A stretch of 64,000 bases of DNA from NCBI GenBank assembly GCA_946902985.2, contig OX336399.1, forward strand, positions 158,720,411 through 158,784,410, given 5' to 3'. The first letter of the stretch is position 1. The number at the start of each line of letters is the position of its first letter. Source of the stretch: Meconema thalassinum (taxonomy: Eukaryota; Arthropoda; Insecta; Orthoptera; Tettigoniidae). The position numbers were made by a program, and so were the translations under genes. Under the pieces are notes generated by a model, which saw nothing but the letters and a program-made list of their open reading frames with translations, was not told where the DNA came from and did no database searches. Below are positions 57,900 through 64,000 of this stretch, one piece after another.

Positions 57900-57904
57900 C
57901 CTCC
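57900..57904. repeat. Target-site duplication, right (CCTCC)
   Basis: Matches 48968-48972. With one copy counted, the gypsy-B RT reading phase is the same on both sides of the BEL element. Confidence 0.85.
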
Positions 57905-58992
57905 TCAGTCAGATTCCTATCTAGTGCTCTTATCAGTGCACATCCAGCTGTTTTTACACCAAAGGGCATCCGAGACCAGATATAACTTTGGTTATCGAAT
58001 AAAAATCCCGTCAATAGTTGGGATTTTTCTTCAAGTTCAAGATGGTGGAAACTATTTGTCAAGTTGACACTCGAATAAATCTTCTTCCCACGGAAGCCCT
58101 TCAAAACATCCTTGATCCTAGGTGCTTGGTCATGCTCAACTAGCAGTTTACTGTTTAAAACTCGCGCGTCTAGGCATAACCTAATTGATCCATTTGGCTT
58201 GGCCACAGCCAATGTTGCGTTTAGGTACGGGGTTGCTGCTTTCCTTATCATGCCGGAATCTAATAAATTATTAATGATGTCCTTCACCTGAGCAAAATGT
58301 TTCTCTGGGATCGGGTACAATTTACTTTTAAATGGGGTCCAGTCAGTAACTTGCATGGCATATTGGAAATTCAAAACTTTTCCAGGGATGGTGTCGAAAG
58401 CTCCTTTATGAAATCTCAAAATTTCTTCCAGTTTTCTTCTATCAGGTTCCCCTACTATCGCCTCCTTAAGCCGCTCCTGAAGTAGAATTTCAAATTTAGA
58501 TCCGCTAATTTCTTCTTCCGCCAAATGTACCCAAAGTTCCTGCGAAATATCTCGGCTGTCAATTTCAACTACTGCTGTCTGGCTTACTCGTTCCTCCGTC
58601 AAGTTCTTATCTCTAATCGGCTCATTAGTGCATTCTTCAATGACCCAAGTATTCGCCTCTCTCTCTAGTGGACTCTCTTCCATGTTTAAACCCACGTGAT
58701 TCAATCCTTCAACTTGCTTGAAACTTACAGTGTTGTTATGTAAGTCAATTACAGCATGAAAATCACAGATAAAGTTGGCTCCCAAAATGATGTTATAATT
58801 CATTTTCGGTATGACAATGAATGTTTGCGAAAATGTGTGGTTCAATATTTCCAGATCTAAATATGCTTGCTGCTTACAACTTATGGTCTTGTCAGGAATG
58901 ACCCCTCTGACTTTCATTAACGGGACAGGCATAATTGGAACGGTTTGTTTACTTCTGATTTCTTTTAACAATACCTCTGTAACTAGGCTCAC
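57900..58992 (-). pseudogene. pol: Protease C-terminus and reverse transcriptase N-terminal part, gypsy-B
   Basis: The frame starts within the split protease and carries the second protease motif as ILGANF. RT fingers and palm follow (LAVAKPNGSIRLCLDARVLN, VNLTNSFHHLEL, MPFGVKTAG). It is cut by the BEL element at 57900-57904, and the open frame then runs about nine codons into the BEL LTR. YVDD and the rest of RT lie at 48612-48967. Confidence 0.92.
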
Positions 58993-59333
58993 CTGCTACC
59001 TGTATCAATTAAGCATCTCACCCTCATACCTCCAATATGTGCGTAAATAATCGGCAATTGTCTGATGACATTTTCTCGGTCCTTCACCACTTCCTCCAGG
59101 CAATCGTCCGGGAATGCTACCCACTCTTCTATATTAGCAACAATCAGCTCTTCCCGCTCCCTGGCGTCCTCCATTTTCAGGCTATCAGGTTTTGGTTCAT
59201 TTGGGTTTTTTTTAATCCCGGGGCCCATTCGTTGAGTTCCGCCGGTCGTCATCGCGCCTTTCTTGCTGCCGTAATAAACTTTCCGCCCCCTCTCCTTGGT
59301 GATTATCCGGGCTCTGTCTATTCGCCATTGCAC
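58989..59333 (-). pseudogene. pol: Protease N-terminal part, gypsy-B
   Basis: The 114 codons end with the retropepsin active site (RVRCLIDTGSR) and stop at once. The following residues of the protease are in the next frame from 58992. A one-base length change at about 58990 explains this. The upstream 40 codons overlap the gag tail in another frame. Confidence 0.88.
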
Positions 59334-59928
59334 GCCCCCACTTCTCTTTCTCCGTCTCTTCGGCGTTTAACTGATCTAAATACTTCTGCGATTCGACGTA
59401 CCGCTCATCCCAATTGTTGCGATAGTCTCCCCGATTTTCTTGGCGATAGTTCCTCGTGTTATTCCACCTGCCATCTCCATTCCTTTGGTAAGGTCTACCC
59501 TGCCTTTGGTTTCCCCTCCAATTGGTGTATTCTCGCTGGTACGTCCATTGATTTTGCTGGTTCTGACTGTTTTGGTTATAGTTATCTCGGCGATTCTGAA
59601 AATTTCGATTATTCTGGTTGTATTGATTTCGGCCATCATAGTCTTGCCGTCTCGGTGTAAACTGCGTTCCCGTAGATTGGGTTTTTATTTGGTTCCCCTG
59701 GTTGTGACTAGTTTGGTGTCCCTGAACCACTTCTGCCGTGTTGACACATTCCATGTTTCTCCTCCCTGTCTGTGGACTAACCATGCTTGTCTCGTCTAAA
59801 TGGCGGAGTAACTCTTTAGCCTGCACTGCGGTCTTAATATTTCCGGCTACCAACAGCTGTTGAATGTTCATAGGAAGTTGTTTCCCGATGGTTAGAACCA
59901 TGTTTTGTTCACTAGGGGGGGTCGTCAA
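59212..59928 (-). pseudogene. gag: Gag C-terminal part, gypsy-B
   Basis: The capsid C-terminal region (QQLLVAGNIKTAVQAKELLRHL) is followed by a tail of about 120 residues rich in Asn, Gln, Arg, Tyr and Gly (for example NQYNQNNRNFQNRRDNYNQN). As in gypsy-A there is no CCHC zinc knuckle. It is separated from the N-terminal gag part by a frame change at the G run 59915-59921. Confidence 0.88.
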
Positions 59929-60793
59929 AATCGCGGAATTTAACCAGCTGTTGGCTAAAGAATTCTGAAAATCTGGTCGGATGCGTGCTGTGATATTTTC
60001 TAGTGTACAGATCCATTCTTAATCCCTGCTGTAAAGAAGGACTCCAGAACTTCTTTAAGAACGCTTCTCTGAATTGTGCCATGTCGGTGAATGTATATTT
60101 AAAGCTCAAGAACCAGATTAAGCTTGGGCCTTCTAAAAACTTCTCCACAAGTCGCAACTGTTTTGCGGGACTGATATGTTGATCATTAAAATAGTCATCC
60201 AACTGACGTAAAAAAAGCTTTGGGAGTGGTTCCTGTGTGCTCTTTATTCCGGCTGTGTTATTGACGCATGCTGCCTCGATTTGCTTTAATTTATCGGCCA
60301 CCATTTCGTCAAATTGTATGAGTTTATTGTCAAATTTCGACTCCAACTTTTTAATTTCACCTAATTGTTGGGCGTTATTCTCCGCGACCTCATCTGCCAG
60401 TTTCTCTACCTCCCTAACACTTTGATTTATGTCATTAGTGATCTTTTCTAATTGCTCTGTTTGTACTGTTTGTGTTATCGCCTGTTCTGATAGTTTGTGA
60501 TTCAATTCGTTTAATTGTTTATCAGTATCCAATTTTTGGACCTGTAATTGGACCGTAATGTTACCGCTCATGTCTTGTAACTGTTTTTCACTGTCTAAAT
60601 TCTGAGCCTGTAATTGGACCGTAATGTTACCGTTCATGTCTTGCAACTGTTTTTCACTATGCTCCCGTAATTCATATAATTGTTTGTCACAATGCTCACG
60701 CTGACTTTCTAATTGTTTATTTAATTGTTTATCATTATCTTCGCTTATTTCCTCCTTCATGTTCTTTAACTGTTCTTCCGTTTTCGCGGACAT
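59912..60793 (-). pseudogene. gag: Gag N-terminal coiled coil and capsid, gypsy-B
   Basis: The first 170 codons form a long coiled coil with internal repeats; two units contain GNITVQLQ followed by DSEKQLQDM or DTDKQLNEL. The capsid region follows (KFLEGPSLIWFLSFKYTF, LKKFWSPSLQQG). The frame is lost at the G run 59915-59921. The layout matches gypsy-A Gag. Confidence 0.9.
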
Positions 60794-61363
60794 TTGTATC
60801 TACATCTGCTCTAACAATCCCTTAATTTCTTCAACACTCGCCATTGCACAATACACAAATATAACCAGAGAAAAACAGGGCCATGCACCGAGATTTCAGT
60901 CATACACACGCATACATGTCATAATATTTAAATATTACTGATTCTAATTTAATAAAAATTTCAGTAATCAAAATTTACTGAATAAATTACTCTTATTTCC
61001 AAACAAAAAAATAACTCCCTAGTGATCTGCTTTTAAATTCCTAACCAACAGAATTTACGAACAACACTAATTAACCGAAGTTAATTAAATGTCAAATATA
61101 AGGCAACATCTTCCTGCTTTGACTGAGTTCAATAATATGCAAATTTTCTAATTTTAATGCCGGGTGCCAGAACAAGTTTATAACAAATACAATATCAAAT
61201 TCTAACCTTGTTCAATATTTCTAACTTTAGGAACTCAGTGATTTTACTAATGCACATGGCGGTACAACATCGCCTCAATTTAATGAATTTACTTTGCCCG
61301 CTTGACCTGGCATCATTTCTCAGCGAAATAAATATGAGATCAGCGAAGCAACAACAACAACAA
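60794..61363 (-). other. Gypsy-B leader
   Basis: Untranslated region between primer-binding site and gag on the minus strand; no frame or motif recognised. Confidence 0.5.
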
Positions 61364-61381
61364 GTCCCACTTGGGCAGCCA
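61364..61381 (-). promoter_or_regulatory. Candidate primer-binding site, gypsy-B
   Basis: On the minus strand TGGCTGCCCAAGTGGGAC begins 11 bases after the 5' LTR. It starts with TGG and shares its general form with the gypsy-A site. Confidence 0.5.
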
Positions 61382-61392
61382 TTTTTGTTTTA

Positions 61393-62996
61393 TGAACCCT
61401 TGCAAAGAAGCTTATGAGACTCAGTTTCGGGGGGTGTAACAGTCCATATCGTAAGTTGTTGTTAAAGCGCTTCATTAACATGCAGGGTAACATATAACAA
61501 AATAACATGCAGGAAAAAGTGAAGCCAGGGTTATAACAAATGAATTTAATAACAAATCAGCTATTTACAATAAGAATTAACAAACAAAACTCCCATAATG
61601 ACTCCCACTGAATAAATTAAATTTGCCAAAACTAGGCCAAATCTCAGGAGAGATTATTATTCGGACCAAATGTCCCAAGAAAAATCAACAATAATGACAA
61701 TGTATGCGCGAGTGCTGTTCTACATGCTTCACGATGAGTACAATTGAATGCATGATTCGTCATCATCTGGGATAAACTTTCAGAAGACGAATCCGCATTA
61801 CTTAGAGCTAGACAGACGCGGGGAACAACTATACAACACTTAAACTAAACCGACACTTCCTATACTTAAAATAAACAACACAAAAAGTTCCGCATGAAAT
61901 TGGACTCAAAACTGCCGTAGCAAAACGTTACTGCCTAAAAATTAGGACTTCTCACACAAATCAACACAAGTAAGTTAACACGTGACCAACAAAACCAAAA
62001 CACATATGACCGCCGTCATTTTTACAAGTATACTACCACTACACCACACAGGCGTCACACACTAAATTACATGAACTGAGTCATAAACAACATCACTAGG
62101 CTCAAAGCCAACATTTACATTATTAACACAATATTCCATCCATACGACATGCAATAATCCGTCACAGACATGGCGAACTCCCCAATTAATTATGGTTCAA
62201 AATAACCATCACAAAGAACAGGTTTGCTAAATGAAAGCTTAAAGGGGCCAGTCGGAAAATAGGACTGCCTAACAAAATAAGTCACCAGGCAAGACGGGCG
62301 ATTCGTGGAAATCTGCATATCTGTCAACCCACGTGTCAAAATAACCTCGGCCTCCCAAGGCACGGGATCCAGTCTCGAAGAAGCGTGCCCCAAAGCACAA
62401 TAATACGTGTGTGTGTGTCAGAACAAACTATATCTCAGCTTTTCCCCTAGGAAATCCAAGAATCAGCATATGGACAAGGAACAGCGGTCTCGTCGATCAA
62501 TTTATTGGAAACTGACAGAGTGAGGAGGAGTGGGGTGAATTAAGAAAAATTTTCTAGAGTTTTTATCTCACACACACGGGACTAGTGTCAATCTTCATCA
62601 ATTAATTCAAACGTCTCAGCGCACTCATGCGGAGATAATTAGGATCGGCGGTTCTTTAGATAATCAATTCCGCGCGCTTTTTACCAGTGACGCCACCCAT
62701 CGCGTGGTTTTGGCTTGGTCTCTCCTGATTGGGTGATTCAATCGTAGGTCGGTTGCAAGAAACTCGTGACCATCCCTTTATGATTCCAATTCTGGTGCAT
62801 GTTGTTACACAATTTGGCCTTGAACTCAGCTTACCCGGCCGTTTTCAAGAATAGCTACCAAGCTCTGTTTCTGTGGCAATCATTGCAACACGCTAACTTG
62901 CCTTCCTCTTGTCACCATCCATAAGTACTGCCTGGGCCGCAGTAATAATAATAATAAATCATGAATACTTATTTATCGCAGATCAATAAGGGTTCA
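61393..62996 (-). repeat. Gypsy-B 5' LTR
   Basis: 1604 bp, the SINE-free partner of 44567-46488. Differences noted by eye include A/C near 61829, T/C near 61850 and A/G near 62289. Confidence 0.95.
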
Positions 62997-63000
62997 ATAT
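62997..63000. repeat. Target-site duplication, right (ATAT)
   Basis: Matches 44563-44566. Confidence 0.75.
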
Positions 63001-63544
63001 GTAGGTCCTAGAGTTATGTACTGTTACATGAAGATTATTGTGTACGTGTAGCATTCAAACTTCAATCGCATGATTAGGACATAAGAAGTAACAAGGAGAT
63101 TTTAAAATTTCGCTCAGCTGCCACCTTTGGTTATGGAAACAATGGAAATAAATTAGATGCCAGTGGATTAACATTTGTTTAAGAATTTACAGTGCCAAGT
63201 TTCACTGCACTCGGATGGTTAAATTGCGAGAAACGTCCATGTGAATATTTATAATTCCTATAGTTGAACTTAAGTTCATAGCCCCTATGAACATTAAACA
63301 TTTAAAAAAAGTCCTCTCGGCACGCCGGAAGGCGGAGTTAGATTTCACCGGACAAAATTGGGGATAGGCGAAAATAGGCAGAATATGCAGGTTTTCGTAG
63401 AAGGATCAGACCTCATTTATTGCGAGAAGGTATTTTATAATTGGAGCTTAATTAACTTTGTTTTTCGTCATTTTATGCTTATTTTAAACATTTTATTGTC
63501 TTATGGGAACGGTAACCTTCTTGTCATTTGGGGTCCATTTTTAT
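63001..63544. other. Unassigned flanking DNA
   Basis: No gene or known repeat recognised. Confidence 0.4.
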
Positions 63545-63653
63545 ACTAGTGGTCACACTGTCCTTATGCAAGGTTTCGACACTGATGTGTAACTATGTAA
63601 CGGTCTGTTACTTCATCACGCAAAATTATATCTCCCGCAGAGATTTTGGTTGG
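63545..63653. repeat. Inverted flank shared with 44299-44396
   Basis: Inverse copy of the stretch beside the SINE at 43888-44298, including GTCACACTGTCCTTATGC. Confidence 0.7.
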
Positions 63654-64000
63654 TTCCTTAGTTTAGGGGCTGCGACAACGCGGTCATGTAACCCCGTGTA
63701 CTTAGGGATGGCTGTATTAGTCTGTAATTCAGATAAGGACTGAAGACGGTCAATTTCAAGCAGTAGTTCCTAATGTTGCTACCAGGTACTACCGTCAACG
63801 ACACCTAGCTGTGAACTTGGCTACTAGATGCCACCGCAATCAGCAAGTCGCAACGAACGTTGGAACTTCCCCTCCAAAGGAAAGCATACTGAGGGATTTT
63901 TAGCGCTCTTAGAAAATCCGACGACTTCGGCCAGCTTTGAACTCGCGACCTTGGGCATAGACATTCAGCATGCTACCAGTTACGTCACCGAAGCCGCTTC
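63654..64000 (-). mobile_element. tRNA-derived SINE (family 2), runs off the window
   Basis: Minus strand copy with tail (GGTTGGTTCCTTAGTTTAGG), body and a box-B region degraded to TTTGAACTCGC on the plus strand. The head continues past the window end. Confidence 0.78.

Larger units (their letters stand above)
44567..62996 (-). mobile_element. Gypsy LTR retrotransposon (gypsy-B), minus strand, with nested insertions
   Basis: LTRs at 44567-46488 and 61393-62996 begin TGAACCCTT and end AAGGGTTCA, a perfect 9-bp inverted terminus, and are flanked by ATAT. Coding order on the minus strand is gag, protease, RT, RNase H, integrase. A BEL-type element splits RT and a SINE lies in the 3' LTR. The few LTR differences noticed by eye, apart from the SINE, suggest a recent insertion. 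The Gag and integrase resemble gypsy-A in layout, so the two are relatives in one clade. Confidence 0.95.

Overview
The window reads as a repeat-dense stretch of an arthropod genome, most likely an insect. No host gene, rRNA gene or functional tRNA gene could be supported. The case for an insect rests on mariner, BEL/Pao and gypsy elements and on several tRNA-derived SINE families. One of these (562-958) resembles, from memory, SINEs common in Polyneoptera; that placement is weak and a database search would decide it.

Layout. A SINE lies at 562-958, followed by unassigned DNA. From 3484 to 24967 is a tandem gypsy (Ty3-like) array, LTR-internal-LTR-internal-LTR. Its LTRs are unusually long (about 3.3 kb) and one 4-bp target duplication (ATAC) brackets the whole array. 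Each internal copy carries coiled-coil gag, capsid gag, protease, reverse transcriptase, RNase H and integrase. Both are broken by shared frame changes plus private stops. From 26.2 to 29.5 kb are layered mariner relics cut by a hAT-type element, a SINE and other insertions. A second hAT-type element with a SINE inside lies at 29846-30527. GGGGGCGT-bearing tandem repeats follow, then a long A-rich stretch, an RTE-like LINE tail, a decayed conserved-protein relic and a head-to-head SINE pair whose tail is amplified. A MITE with long TIRs lies at 37329-37953.

From about 38128 to 41336 is a unit with inverted repeats of about 620 bp. It carries a damaged minus-strand gene with a GCDTTS motif and a cysteine-rich C terminus. 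From 44567 to 62996 is a second gypsy element on the minus strand (TSD ATAT). It has taken a SINE into its 3' LTR and a complete BEL/Pao-type element (48973-57899, TSD CCTCC) into its reverse transcriptase, seven codons before the YVDD motif. The BEL element lacks RT, RNase H and the integrase core. In their place its polyprotein frame runs through about 410 very hydrophobic codons and rejoins the integrase C-terminal region in frame. The window ends in another copy of the second SINE family.

Most coherent candidates for something undescribed: the hydrophobic insertion inside the BEL polyprotein, the long-inverted-repeat GCDTTS element, and the tandem long-LTR gypsy array.
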